Positions 11,193-21,672 of a DNA stretch of 64,000 bases are shown one piece after another. This DNA is from Syngnathus acus. Lineage: Eukaryota; Chordata; Actinopteri; Syngnathiformes; Syngnathidae. Made by a program: the position numbers and the translations under genes. The notes beneath the pieces are model-generated. The model did no database searches. It saw only the letters and a list, made by a program, of their open reading frames with translations, and was not told the origin of the DNA. The stretch spans positions 627,039-691,038 of the forward strand of contig NC_051097.1 in NCBI RefSeq assembly GCF_901709675.1. Direction: 5' to 3'. Position 1 is the stretch's first letter, and every line of letters begins with the position of its first letter.

Positions 11193-14100
11193 CGCACTGC
11201 AAATCCACGCCCACTCTTCCCCCGTAAACGTTCTCATGGCAACAACAACAACAACACACACACACAAGCATACAAGTGTGCGTATTTTAAAGTGAAGCGG
11301 GAGCAAAACTGAGTTTGGTATTCACATATTCATTTATTACTGGTATTGGTCATCATTAAACCCATCGAAGTCCTCATCCTCTGTTTCCGAGTTGAACAGC
11401 AGCGCTAAATCTCCAACTGACATGCCAGGTTCACTTTCTTCACTGTCAGTCACTTTCCGTGCCGTGTGGCTCCTCGGATATGATGCCGGCTTTTACGAAA
11501 GCTCGAACAACAGTGCCAGCAGACATGTTAGCAAGCTCGGCGATCATTTGCTTCACTTGTTTTTTCACATCAGCTGTGAGATGGGCACGCATAGAGTCAC
11601 AGATCAACAGCGATGGTGATGCATGGAAAAAACCACCTGGTCCCCTTACATATGTTTGTGTGTATATGTATAGATACCGTATTTTTCGGACTATAAGTCG
11701 CAGTTTTTTCCATACTTTGGGTGGGGGGGCGACTTATACGCAGGAGCGACTTATATGTGAATTTTTTCACAAATTTTTACTTGATCATTAACACGTTACT
11801 TACTAGTTAGTTGATCACTTCACAGTTGATCAAAGAGCGATCCAGGGCGCTTGTGTGTGTTGGCTCACATGTTGAGCTCTTAATTTGTGAAATAAAGAGC
11901 CGGTTATCAAACCCATGTCTTGCCTGGTACTTTGGTAACGCTACAATATAGTTATATACGTAGATCTGTGGAATAATTGGAGCTGCCAACTGAGAACGAG
12001 GCTGACGTCAGCGCGCACGTAGGTCCAGAATCGACAGCTGTTTTTTTTTTGTTTTTTTGACAGAGAGTATGACTATTCCGGAGGATTTAATGATTTGGAG
12101 TGACACGGATGGTTCGTTAAAATTGTTGTTTCTATTACATTTATTTGATATATCTAGTCTGACGTCAGCGGCTCACGTAGTTCCGGTGTCAACAGATGTG
12201 TTTTTTTCTTTTTTTAAGTGACACGGAAGATGAAGATTCTGATGAATTTATTGATTTGGAGTGACACGGATGGTTCGATAAAATTGTTGTTTATATTACA
12301 TTTATTTGATATATCTCGTCTGACGTCCGTGGCGCACTTAGTCTTTTCGGCGGCGTCAACAGCTGTTTTGGGTTTTTTTTTTCTTCAAGTGACACGATTT
12401 ATTGATTTGGAGTGACATGGATGGTTCGATAAAATTGTTGTTTATATTATTGTTATTTCATACATGGTTTATATATTGTTATATGGGCCTCTAGAAAAAT
12501 TTGAACTGCAACGCGCCGCTGACGTCGGACTTGTTTACATAAAGGAGGACCAACTCGATCGATGGATTTAATGATTTGGAGTGACACAGTTGGTTTGATA
12601 AAGGTGTTATTTATGTTATAGTTATTTGAATAACTGTTATTGTTACATCAGGCCCGTTCTCAGCTTCTCGTTTGTGTTTATGTCACGTTAGCATACCGTA
12701 TAGTTTAGCCTGTTGTTGCTCGTTCATGTCTGTTCTTGGTGTTGGATTTTGTCGAATAAATTTCCTCCAAAATGCGATTTATACTCCGGAGCGACTTATA
12801 TGTTTTTTTTCACTTTATTGTGCATTTTATGGCTGATGCGATGTATATTCCGGAGCGACTTTTAGTTCGAAAAATACGGTAATAATGAGACAGAGGACGA
12901 CAGCGAGTGCTCAAGTGTGTGACTGTATTGAACCGACGCCCGTGCGTCATGACGTAACACAACACAGCAGTACCGCTGGGGTATACCATTGTATGTGGGG
13001 GCGGGGGTTTTTCCACTCCCTCTAACACAGTGCTTCTCAAATAGTGGGGGGGCGCGGTGCGATACCAAGGGGCCAAGGGGGGCGCGTGTGACACCAGGGA
13101 ACATGCTTTTCTTTTGGCTGTACTATGTAGATTAAAGGGTAATTAGAAATCTACTGCAGTAGGTGGGAGTGGCGGTATCACTGGAAAAGTGTGTGCAAGG
13201 AGTAGTCGCTCGACAGTGTAGAGCGCACAGCACAGAGCAGGCAATAAAAAGTGCAGTGGGACACCATGGAAAAATGTTGAACAGTGTTGAAAAGAACGGC
13301 GGAGAGAGACGGAGATAAGAGAATTAAGAGTCACAAAAAAGCTAAGACAAGGAAATATGACTCGAAGCGTACGTAGCGCTCGGCTTCAGTGCGACTACGA
13401 TGGGAGGACAAGGAAAGACCGATGTGTTTATAATAATAATTCATTAAATTTGTATAGCGCTTTTCAAAAACCCAAAGACGCTTACATGGGAACAAGGCAA
13501 AGACATACATGAGGGGAGGGGGACGGGGAAGAAACAATCGGATAAAATAAGAAGAGGAAACCAGTTATGGTAGGGGAGGGTCATGAGCTTGAGAGAAGAG
13601 TTACGTTTTAGACGGGACTTAAATTATGGGGAGTGTGGGGTGAGTCACAGACGACTGAGGGGAGAGAGTTCCAGAGTCGGTGATGTGCAGGAGAAGCTCG
13701 GTCACCGAAGGATTTGAGTTTAGATTTTGGGACTGTCAGACGTGAAGTATTGGAGGATACGGAGGGGACGGTTGGGGCAGTAGGGGACAGGAGGTCGGAT
13801 AGGTAAGTGGGAGCCAGGTGGTGAAGGCTTTTAAGGTGAGGAGGAGTATCTTGAAGATGATACGCTCCTTAATGGGAGCCAGTGAAGAGAGTGGAGAACA
13901 GGAGTGATGTGTTCACGGGACCGGGTGTGGGTAAGGAGGCGCAGCAGAGTTTTGGACTAGTTGAAGTCTATGGAGTGAGTGAGCAGTGATTCCAGTGAGA
14001 AGTTAAGTTAAAAGTTAAAGTCAAGCCAGGATGAGATGAAGGCGTGATGAGGGATTCAGCGGCAGGGAGAGAGAGGCAGTGCCGGATTTGGCGATGCGTC

Positions 14101-17100
14101 GGAGGGTGTAAGTAGGAGGTCTTGACAACTGAGCTAACATGAGGGTGGAAGGACAGTGTGGGGTCAAAATAACACCAAGGTTTGCGTGCCAGAGGGGAGG
14201 AGTGATGTTTGAGGAGTCAATGGTGAGTGTGATGGATCCAGTTTTATTAAGGAGGATTTAGTGCCTATGAGGAGGGCTCTGTTTTGTCACTGTTGAGTTT
14301 GAGAAAGTTGTGGTCAGCCCATGTTTTTATGTCGAGATGCAGGTTTCAAAGTGGGTGAGGAAGGGTTACGGTTGTTTGGTACGTATATAGATCTGGGTGT
14401 CATCAGCGTAGCAGTGGAAGTCAGATTGAGTTTGCGGATGACAGTACCAAGGGGAAAGAGGTAACAGATGATAGGAGGGGGCCAAGAACTGAGCCTGGAG
14501 GACCCCTTATGTAACTGGGAGAGGATAGATGTGTGACCGGAGAGAGAGATGAACTGGTTTCTGTTGGTGAGATAGGAGGTGAGCCAGTCGAGTGCAGTTT
14601 ACTGTGCCTTACAATGTTGGCAGCGGACAGTATGAAGCCAAATAAATTAAGGCGGCACTTATAAAGTCATTGCACCCCAATCATGCTGATAAGATGCTTG
14701 AGGTTTTTCAGTGAAAACTGGCTGAATATTGCCAACAATCAACTTTGTGAATGCTACTTCAGTCAATCAGCAGCACTGTAAGCATCGTATAAAGCAGCGT
14801 ACCAAATTGCTCAGTGCAAGAAGAAAAAACACACCATTGCAGAAGAGCTGATACAACCTGCAGCCGTGGATATGGTCTCCGTCATGCTGCGTCATTTTGA
14901 GCACAAATTGTTTATTCATTTTTGTTTTGTAGGTTAAAATGTTTTATATATTGTGCTCCTGAGTTAATGTTGCTGATTACTTTGAATTGATTGCTGTATT
15001 TAAATTAATATATGTATGTTTATGATTATTCTATTGTATTTTTTCAGCATAAAATGGCAGTTGGTCAAGATGTTGATAGTTTGAATAATTATAGTTTATT
15101 TTTTATTTTAAGAAAAGTGATGCACTTGAATCTGTTCTGTTACGGACTAAAAAACAACTCGTTATTAATAAAGTTATTCTATTTGTAAATTGATCCTTCT
15201 TTTTTATTTATTTTTTGTTTGCTTTAATGTTAATAACATGGAGGGGGGGCGCGAAATGTTTTCTTCTCCCTAGGGGGGGCATCACAGAAAATTATTGAGA
15301 AGCACTGCTCTAACATCTCCCCTTTTATACATACATTGCTTCAAGCTCCCGCAAAAATATAAGAAACAAAACTGTGGTGCAGACTAAATTTAAATTCATT
15401 CATACTGCAAATCCACGCCCACAATTCTCCCTCTAACGTTCTCATGGCGCTTTTTAATACGTCCGCCTTACAACAACAACACACATAGGGAGCACTGCAT
15501 GATAGGGCGCGCTGCACATTTTGAAGAAAATCTAAGACTTATCCGCGCCTAATAAACGTGAAAATACGGTATATACCTTACCTAGGATAGCTGTTCCAGA
15601 TGGCTTCTTAGCTCATCTAGCTTTGAACCCTGCTGTTTATAGTCCGGTGTGCGTTATCTATGGATTTTTCTTGATTTTTATGATGTACAAGGATTATATT
15701 CAGGTGCGTATTATATTCCAAAAATCACGGTACTTGAGTACATTACAAAGACAAGATATTTTATCTTCAAACTGATAAACTTTTGCTGTTTGCAAATAAT
15801 CATTAACTTAGAATTTTATGACTTTACAATGACTAAATGACAATGGTTTCATGTCATTGTATATAAACACAATGTGATTATGATCTCCCATACCAATATT
15901 AGGTATGAAATAGTTCAATGTTTTGGCACATGCTAATTGCAGTCTTCACACTAACCATGGTTAAAAAAACAATATATTTTTTCAGCTTCCTGAATATTAT
16001 TTCAGATATTTGGAACTTTTGTGAGTTTGGTGTTCCTGGGCCAAGCTTTCACAATAATGTTGGTGTACATATGGAGTCGACGAAATCCAAATGTTCGAAT
16101 GAATTTCTTTGGCCTTTTGAATTTCCAGGCACCCTTCCTGCCTTGGGTGCTGATGGGATTTTCACTTCTGCTGGGCAATTCCATCATTATAGATCTTTTA
16201 GGTAAAATATTTATAACAATCATCTGCAATACACTGTGTGGTGAATGATGTCTCTTAATAATTGTCTTTCAATGTCTTTTGCCTTTCTCAGGTATCGCAG
16301 TTGGTCATGTATACTTCTTCTTGGAAGACGTCTTCCCTAACCAGCCTGGAGGTGGAAGATGGCTGAAGACTCCATCGATCATGTGAGCTGCTAAAACCTT
16401 TAAACCATTTAAGCACCAGAAATTGTTCTATTTTTGTGGGCACTGACTGCTTCGCACATTGGGCTTATACACACAACCAACGTTGAGTGACTTATCTTCT
16501 TTTAAGTTAGTCTTTTGGTGTTTACTGGCGGTTTGCAATCTACAACTCCGGCAACTTGAAACAGGAGCAAATAAGTAAATAGCTCTGATTGGCTATTGTC
16601 ACAAATGAGACCACCTCCTTCTGCTTTGAGTATGATGGCAGTTTGCAGCTGTAGCCTTGCATTACAGCCATTGTAAAATGAGAAAGTGTTCTCAATTGGC
16701 TTACCTGGTAAAACATTGAATAATAAAAAATACAATAAAATAAAAATACTGTATGCTTATTGCAACCAGGCACATGCTTGATCAAGAAATATGCACACAC
16801 TGATCACTGTAATCAACTGAAATTTATCAGTAATCACGATCACGATCAGGCCTAGTAGATTCAAGTAAATATGACAGTGAAGTGGCAAAACAAAACTCTA
16901 CAGATCACTCTCTGAAAAACTTTACACTTTAATGTGATTGATAACTTCCCATGGGCTCACCACCTGTGGGAGGGACCAAAGAGGTCGGGTGCAAAGTGAG
17001 CTGGGCGGCGGCCAAAGGCGGGGACATGGAATGTCACCTCTTTGGCAGGAAAGGAGCCCGAGCTGGTGTGCAAGGCAAAAAAGTTCCAATTAGACATAGT

Positions 17101-19657
17101 CGGACTTGCCTCCACACACAGTTTGGCTTCTGATATAAATCCTCTTGGGAGGGGCTGGACTCTTTTCCACTCTGGAGTTGCCCACGGTGAGAGGTGTCGA
17201 GCAGGTGTGGGCATACTCATTGCCCCCCGGGTGGGCGCTTGCACATTGGGGTTCACCCCGGTGAACGAGAGGGTAGTCTCCCTCCGCCTTCGGGTGGGGG
17301 GGACGGGTCCTGACTGTTGTTTTTTGTCTTTGCACCAACCGGCAGCTCAGAGCACCCACCCTTTTTGGAGTCCTTGGAAGAAGTGCTGGAGAGCGCTCCC
17401 TCTGGGGACTCCATCGTTCTACTGGGTGACTTCAATGCTCACGTGGGCAATGACAGTGAGACCTGGAAGGGCGTGATTGAGAGGAACGGCCCCCCCCGAT
17501 CTGAACTCGAGCGGTGTTCTATTGGAATTCTGTGCTCGACACGGATTGTCAATAATGAACACCATGTTCAAGCATAAGGGTGTCCATGTGTGCACTTGGC
17601 ACCAGGACACCCTAGGCCGCAGTTCGACAATCGACTTTGTAGTTGTGTCCTCGGATTTGCGGCCGCATGTTTCGGACACTCGGGTGAAGAAAGGGCCGGT
17701 GCTGTCAACTGATCACTTGGTGGTGTGTTGGCTCCGATGGTGGGGGAAGATGCTGGTCCGACCTGGCAGACCCAAACGTATTGTGAGGGTGTGCTGGGAA
17801 CGTCTGGCAGAATCCCCTGTCAGAAAGAGCTTCAACTCCCACCTCCGGCAGAGCTTTCCCGGGAAGTGGAGGACATTGAGTCTGAGTGGACCATGTTCCG
17901 TGCCGCCATCGTTGAGGCAGCCAACCGTAGCTGTAGCCGTAAGGTGGTCGGTGCCTGTCGTGGCGGCAACCCCCGAACCCGCTGGTGGACACCGATGGTA
18001 AGGGATGCCGTCATGCTGAAGGAGTCCTATCAGGCCGTCTTGGCCTGTCGGACTCCGAAGGCAGCCAAGCGGACACACCTCTACAACATTGCGTGGACAT
18101 CAGGGACAGTGCCTCTGGATCGGAAGACTGGGGTGGTCGTCCCCCTTTTTAAGAAGAGGGACCGGAGGGTGTGTTCCAACTACAGAGGAATCACACTCCT
18201 CAGCCTCCCTAGTAAGGTCTATTCAGGGGTGCTGGAGAGGATGGTTCATCGGGAGGTCAAATCTCGGATTCAGGAGGAGCAGTGTGGTTTTCGTCCTGGC
18301 CGTGGACCAGCTCTACACCCTCGGCAGGGTCCTCGGGGGTGCACGGGAGTTCGCTCAATCAGTCCACATGTGTTTTGTGGACCTGGAGAAGGCGTTTGAC
18401 CGTGTCCCTCGGGGAGTTCTGTGGGGGGTGCTTCGGGAGTACAGGGTGCCAAACCAACTGATAAGGGCGGTACGGTCCTTGTACCATCGATGCCAGAGTT
18501 TGGTCCGCATTTCCGGCAGTGTGTCGGATATGTTCCCAGTGAGGGTTGGACTCCGCCAAGGCTGCCCTTTTTCACCGATTCTGTTCATAACTTTTACGGA
18601 CAGAATTTCTAGGCGCAGCCGAGGCATTGAAGATGTCCGGTTTGGTGACCTCGGTATTGCATCTCTGCTTTTTGCAGACAATGTGGTGCTGTTGGCTTCT
18701 TCAAGCCATGATCTCCAGCTCTCACTGGAATGGTTTGCAGCCGAGTGTGAAGCGGTCGGGCTGAAAGGCAACACCTCCAAATCTGAGACCATGGTCCTCA
18801 GTCGGAAAAGGGTGGAATGCCCTCTGCGGATCGGGGATGAGATCCTGCCCCAAGTGAAGGAGTTCAAGTATCTTGGCGTCTTGTCCACGAGCGAGGGCAG
18901 GATGGAGCATGAGATCAACAAGTGGATCGGTGCAGTGTCTGCTGTGATGCGGACTCTGTACCGGTCCATTGTGGTTAATTTCAATCGATTTTAATTTTAA
19001 TCGAATTTAAATGGTCGATTTACGCTCCTACCCTCAGCTATGGTCACGATCTATGGGTCGTGACCAAAAGGACAAGATCCTGGATACAAGGGGCTGAAAT
19101 GAGTTTCCTCTGCAGGGTGTCCGGGCTCTCCTTTAGAGATAGGGTGAGAAGCTCGGTCATCCGGGAGGGACTCGGAGTCAAGCCGCTGCTCCTCCACGTT
19201 GAGAGGAGCCAGATGAGGTGGCTCAGGCATCTCATCAGGATGCTTCCTGGATGCCTCCCCGGGGGGTGTTCCGGGCATGTCCCACTGGCAGGAGACCCTG
19301 GAGACGACCCAGGACACGCTGGAGAGACTATGTCTCTTGGCTGGCCTGGGAACGCCTTTGGATCCCCGGGGTGAGCTGGACGAAGTGGCTGGGCAGAGGG
19401 AAGTCTGGGCATCCCTCCTAAAGCTGCTGCCCCTGCGACCTGACCCCGGATAAGCGGCAGATGGATGTGATTAATAAAATAAACTTTGAGTCCAGAATAA
19501 TGCTTTATATGTATATCTTTATCTCCTAACCTAACCCCACACTACTAGAAAGATGCTGTTTGACACACCTGACGATGATGCCAATTACAATCCATTGCCT
19601 GAGGATCGCCCAGGAGGGTTTGCTTGGGGAGAGGGACCACCACATTTTGGAGGTTAA
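8163..19657 (+). CDS. derl2/derl3: Derlin-2/3-like ER degradation protein, exons 3 to last (5' end outside window)
   Basis: Derlins are multi-pass ER-membrane rhomboid pseudoproteases that move misfolded proteins to the cytosol in ERAD and recruit the p97/VCP ATPase. Five exons (8163-8236, 10467-10560, 16006-16201, 16292-16382, 19549-19657) join in phase, with AG/GT borders, to 187 codons plus TAA. This is the expected last four-fifths of a ~240-residue Derlin-2. Visible hallmarks are the conserved WR pair ([12 protein letters not shown]), the GGFLMT segment of the next helix, hydrophobic helices across exon 16006, and a cytosolic tail ending in the p97-binding SHP region FAWGEG. After GEG the tail reads PPHFGG, whereas human Derlin-2 reads QRLGG. 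The first two coding exons (about 53 residues) are not found in 1-8162, which is filled with transposons. Paralogue choice (Derlin-2 or Derlin-3) is not settled. Confidence 0.93.
8294..8372 (-). repeat. SINE 3' fragment, (ATGG)n-tailed family
   Basis: The reverse complement of ggagcctatcccagc and the neighbouring bases match the 3' body of the SINE copies at 9525-9872 and 35518-35884. It is truncated at both ends and lies in a Derlin intron. Confidence 0.5.
8960..9042. mobile_element. Right-end fragment of a hAT miniature element
   Basis: The sequence ...caggaatgcgacccctgaggactagagtttgacacct matches the right end of the intact miniature element at 9187-9368. No left end remains. Confidence 0.5.
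9187..9368. mobile_element. hAT miniature element (MITE), 182 bp
   Basis: Long inverted ends start caggggtctcaaactccagt and end with the inverse. A perfect 8-bp duplication (ttttaggg) lies at 9179-9186 and 9369-9376. It is palindromic nearly throughout and could fold into a hairpin. It lies in a Derlin intron. Confidence 0.88.
9525..9872 (+). repeat. tRNA-derived SINE with (ATGG)n tail
   Basis: The head resembles a pol III promoter: a box-A-like tggcgcactggttagcacg. The B box (ggttcgattcc) is clear in the sister copy at 35518-35884 but degenerate here. The body contains gtgtggagtttgcatgttct and ggctggcaaccagttcaggg, and the element ends in (ATGG)n. It lies in a Derlin intron. Confidence 0.8.
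10200..10388 (+). mobile_element. 3' end of a Rex1/L2-like LINE
   Basis: Only a 3' UTR is present: gtcaccgtgggatagtg... followed by gacaataaagcagactttgactttgactttga. The same 3' end is attached to coding sequence at 48975-49436. It lies just upstream of Derlin exon 10467. Confidence 0.7.
10467..10560 (+). CDS. derl2/derl3: Derlin exon b
   Basis: Acceptor ttttag at 10461-10466, donor GTATCC at 10561. It encodes [19 protein letters not shown] and the following helix to GGFLMT. One nucleotide completes the Leu codon from the previous exon. Confidence 0.94.
10930..10985. repeat. (CA)n microsatellite
   Basis: About 27 CA dinucleotides inside the pogo-like element. A second run lies at 11150-11189. 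Confidence 0.95.
11677..12879. mobile_element. Pogo-like element (cggactataagtcgc family), nested
   Basis: The ends are ccgtatttttcggactataa and ttcgaaaaatacgg, flanked by TA at 11675-11676 and 12880-12881. Within it, gatttggagtgacacggatg recurs at about 12090, 12255, 12400 and 12570, giving four degenerate direct repeats of 145-170 bp. The inverse of this interior appears in the element at 39956-43158. No intact gene is present. Confidence 0.8.
13028..15307. mobile_element. hAT element carrying an L2 insertion
   Basis: The ends are cagtgcttctcaaatagt and the inverse ttgagaagcactg. A perfect 8-bp duplication (ctctaaca) lies at 13020-13027 and 15308-15315. A 5'-truncated L2 LINE occupies about 13421-14620. 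The remaining sequence may be decayed transposase gene, but I see no convincing motif. Confidence 0.85.
13421..14620 (-). mobile_element. L2 LINE, 5'-truncated and decayed
   Basis: This is colinear with 49545-50725 of the larger L2 copy, in the same orientation, beginning at the 3' terminus (aataattcattaaatttgta) and running into reverse transcriptase sequence. Many single-base indels destroy the frame, which indicates an older insertion than the copy at 49550. Confidence 0.85.
15570..16005. other. Derlin intron sequence, no gene seen
   Basis: Around 15635-15735 (gtccggtgtgcgttat...) there is a faint pogo-like terminal fragment. The rest is AT-rich intron leading to the acceptor at 16001-16005. 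Confidence 0.4.
16006..16201 (+). CDS. derl2/derl3: Derlin exon c
   Basis: Acceptor ttcag at 16001-16005, donor GTAAAA at 16202. It encodes the most conserved Derlin core, from [12 protein letters not shown] through [20 protein letters not shown] to the start of GIAVGH. The intron before it, 10561-16005, holds a 4.8-kb nest of transposons. Confidence 0.96.
16292..16382 (+). CDS. derl2/derl3: Derlin exon d
   Basis: Acceptor tctcag at 16286-16291, donor GTGAGC at 16383. It encodes [20 protein letters not shown] plus RWLKTPSI, the last helix and the start of the cytosolic tail. An APE-type LINE fills much of the following 3.2-kb intron. Confidence 0.95.
16936..19465 (+). mobile_element. APE-type LINE, decayed, nearly full coding span
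   Basis: This is the same family as 750-1810, here with endonuclease and reverse transcriptase. The APE part covers about 17040-17740: [11 protein letters not shown] at about 17425, the [10 protein letters not shown] region, and STDHLVV at about 17708. The reverse transcriptase part covers about 18090-18990: [12 protein letters not shown] at about 18380, [12 protein letters not shown] at about 18550 and [10 protein letters not shown] at about 18665, where the usual second catalytic Asp is Asn. Several frameshifts and stops are present, and 18975-19012 carries foreign AT-rich bases. The 3' end (aagcggcagatggatg) is a short form of the ATGG tail. It lies in the last Derlin intron and is dead. 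Confidence 0.88.
19549..19657 (+). CDS. derl2/derl3: Derlin last coding exon
   Basis: Acceptor ctactag at 19542-19548, stop TAA at 19655-19657. It encodes [20 protein letters not shown] and then [15 protein letters not shown]. The p97-binding tail keeps WGEG but differs afterwards from the usual Derlin-2 ending. Confidence 0.94.
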
Positions 19658-20697
19658 CGATAATTCGGTTTTGTTCTTTCAGTATCTTTCAAAAATGTTC
19701 CACCAGAGTGATGACGTTGTACTGATAAGATTTTTTGATTCATGGGCGGATAATGCAACAACAACAAAAAGAGAGAGAAATCCAATGATTATTTTTGTTT
19801 AGTTTTTCACTGTGGATTTAAATTATCCTAACAATTTCCAATGCCAGTCTCTCTCTGGAAAGTCATGTTTTCTTTTTCTTCTCTGTTAGTAGTGGACAAA
19901 TGAGGTCATGGTTGCAATTATTTTTACAATAAGGGTTAAGTCAAAAAGCTGAACTGTTTACTAATCTGTTCAACACAGTAAATTTCAAACTTAGGGTTGA
20001 CTGTCTTTGATGCTATCATTTTATTATTTGGTTTTCATTCGCACAGTACTGTGCAATTTGTCATGTCTGTAGTTGTTTTTCTTTTTTAAATTAAATATTA
20101 CTTGTTGGTTGAACAATGCAAAATCTGGTCATTATAACATCATCGTCACTCTTCATCTATCATATACATTTAGATATGATAGACAAGTGCATTAACAAAA
20201 TATCTGATTAAAAAATAATTCTGACTATTGCTCAACCAATGAACAGAAATAATCACAGGCAAAGATCGATTAGCATGCAGCTGCAGTGGGGTGAGGGGTT
20301 TAATATTGCATTCCCTTGATGAACACTGGAGCTTTAATTGATATTTATATTTATATGTTAAGTTTATAACCGTTAACAACTAGGCTAAACTAGGTCATCA
20401 AAATATCACAAAAACATACTCAAGTGCTGAGAAAGTAAACAAAAAACATTTCTGAAATTTCTGTTCAGTAATTATCTTTCTGTATTAACAGAACCTTTTG
20501 CCTATAAATTCTGTACTTGTGACCCTCTATTTCAATTATTATTTTTTAAGGAACATGGCTGTAATTGATTGGCCAATTAATTTTAAAAATATATCTAATA
20601 AAACAACTTTTTGTGGATGCCATATCATGCTAAAATCTTTTTTTTTTTTTTAGCTTTTTAAAATGCTAATTTCTCACCAAAAACACACCCCAAAGTA
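19658..20697. other. Derlin 3' flank, probable 3' UTR and AT-rich DNA
   Basis: The Derlin 3' UTR should begin at 19658. An AATAAA-type hexamer near 20596 is one possible polyadenylation signal, but AT-rich sequence makes such hexamers common. No other gene is seen. Confidence 0.4.
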
Positions 20698-20976
20698 GTG
20701 TTTTCCAGGGCTGTGGACTCGGTCGGATTTTTGCACCGAGTCCGAGTCCGGCCTCTTGACCACGAGTTCGAGTCCGGCTGTCCATTTTTTCTGTTAATTC
20801 ATGTGACTGCTTAGTCTTTATGCACATGAAGGACTGGAAAATAACGCAAATCAAGAAAACGTAACCGATCTAAGCAGATCGTGAACCCGCAAGTTTGTTA
20901 GCAGACTGCTAACAGCTGATTTACCGGAGAACAGCTGATTGAGCTGTCAAAGAAAGCTGCGACCAACGTGAGCAAT

Positions 20977-21657
20977 ATGGGGCCGAAAAAAAACCTAACC
21001 ATGTCCACGGAGGAGGTCGAGGACATAAAAAGGTCACTTGACTTCCTTTCGGAATGCAGCAGAAAAACATCTTGGCACTGGTGGAAGAGGTAAAGACGCT
21101 CCGTATGCTCAATGCTGAGAAGGACAAGCGGCTTGCCTACCTTGAAAGTCGGGTAGCGGACATCGAGCAATACACAAGAATAAATGACATTGTCATCACG
21201 GGAATAGCAATCAAACCGATACCTTATGCAAGGGCAGTGACGGCAAGTAACGATGGCTGTGAGCAACATGCAAGCTCAGCCGAGCAACAGGTAGCTGAGT
21301 TTCTGCAAACTAAAGGAATAACTATGGACTCCAACCAGGTCGAAGCATGTCATCCACTGCCCAGACGAAACAGTAACGACAAGCCTGCAGTCATTCTGAA
21401 ATTTGTCAACAGGAAGCACAAAGTTGCACTTCTAAAGCAGGGTAAGTTGCTCAAAGGTACAGACATCTACATAAATGAACATTTGACAAAGACCAATGCG
21501 GATATTGCAAAGAAAGCACGTCACTTGAGAAGAATGAAAAAAAATACAGAGTACATGGACCAGAAATTGCAAGATATACATCAAGCTTAATGGATCACCA
21601 GAAGAGGCCAAGATACTGATGGTGAGGAGTATTGAGGAACTGGAAAAGCTCGAATAA
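20977..21657 (+). pseudogene. LINE ORF1 (coiled-coil/nucleic-acid-binding protein), frameshifted
   Basis: The ORF1 protein of such LINEs coats the element RNA. The likely start ATG at 20977 opens a frame that shifts near 21050. The frame from 21054 then encodes a heptad-like coiled coil (ALVEEVKTLRMLNAEKDKR) and an RRM-like region ending in INEHLTKTNADIAKKARHLR. An extra A in the poly-A run at about 21537-21544 gives an early stop at 21588-21590; the alternative frame stays open to 21657 and ends ...EELEKLE. Both lesions are simple indels, so the copy is young or tolerates loss of ORF1. Confidence 0.7.
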
Positions 21658-21672
21658 GTATCCTCAACTGGA

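Larger units (their letters stand above)
10740..15569 (-). mobile_element. Pogo-like DNA transposon, 4.8 kb with nested insertions
   Basis: The ends are ccgtattttcacgttcaaaa and the inverse cgtgaaaatacgg, flanked by TA (10738-10739 and 15570-15571). On the minus strand two blocks resemble a pogo/Tigger transposase C-terminus: 11017-11160 ([25 protein letters not shown]) is split here as [18 protein letters not shown], and 11370-11640 holds [16 protein letters not shown] and [13 protein letters not shown]. Stops and CA microsatellites interrupt them. It contains a second pogo-like element (11677-12879) and a hAT (13028-15307), and lies in a Derlin intron. Confidence 0.75.

Noticed and set aside
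15918-16205. A stand-alone 95-codon gene beginning at 15918
   Set aside because: Wrong frame over the Derlin exon at 16006-16201; the correct frame matches Derlin and has splice sites.
17042-18994. Fusion gene joining Derlin exon 16292 to downstream reading frames
   Set aside because: The frames belong to a LINE on the same strand; the Derlin donor at 16383 and acceptor at 19548 skip it cleanly.
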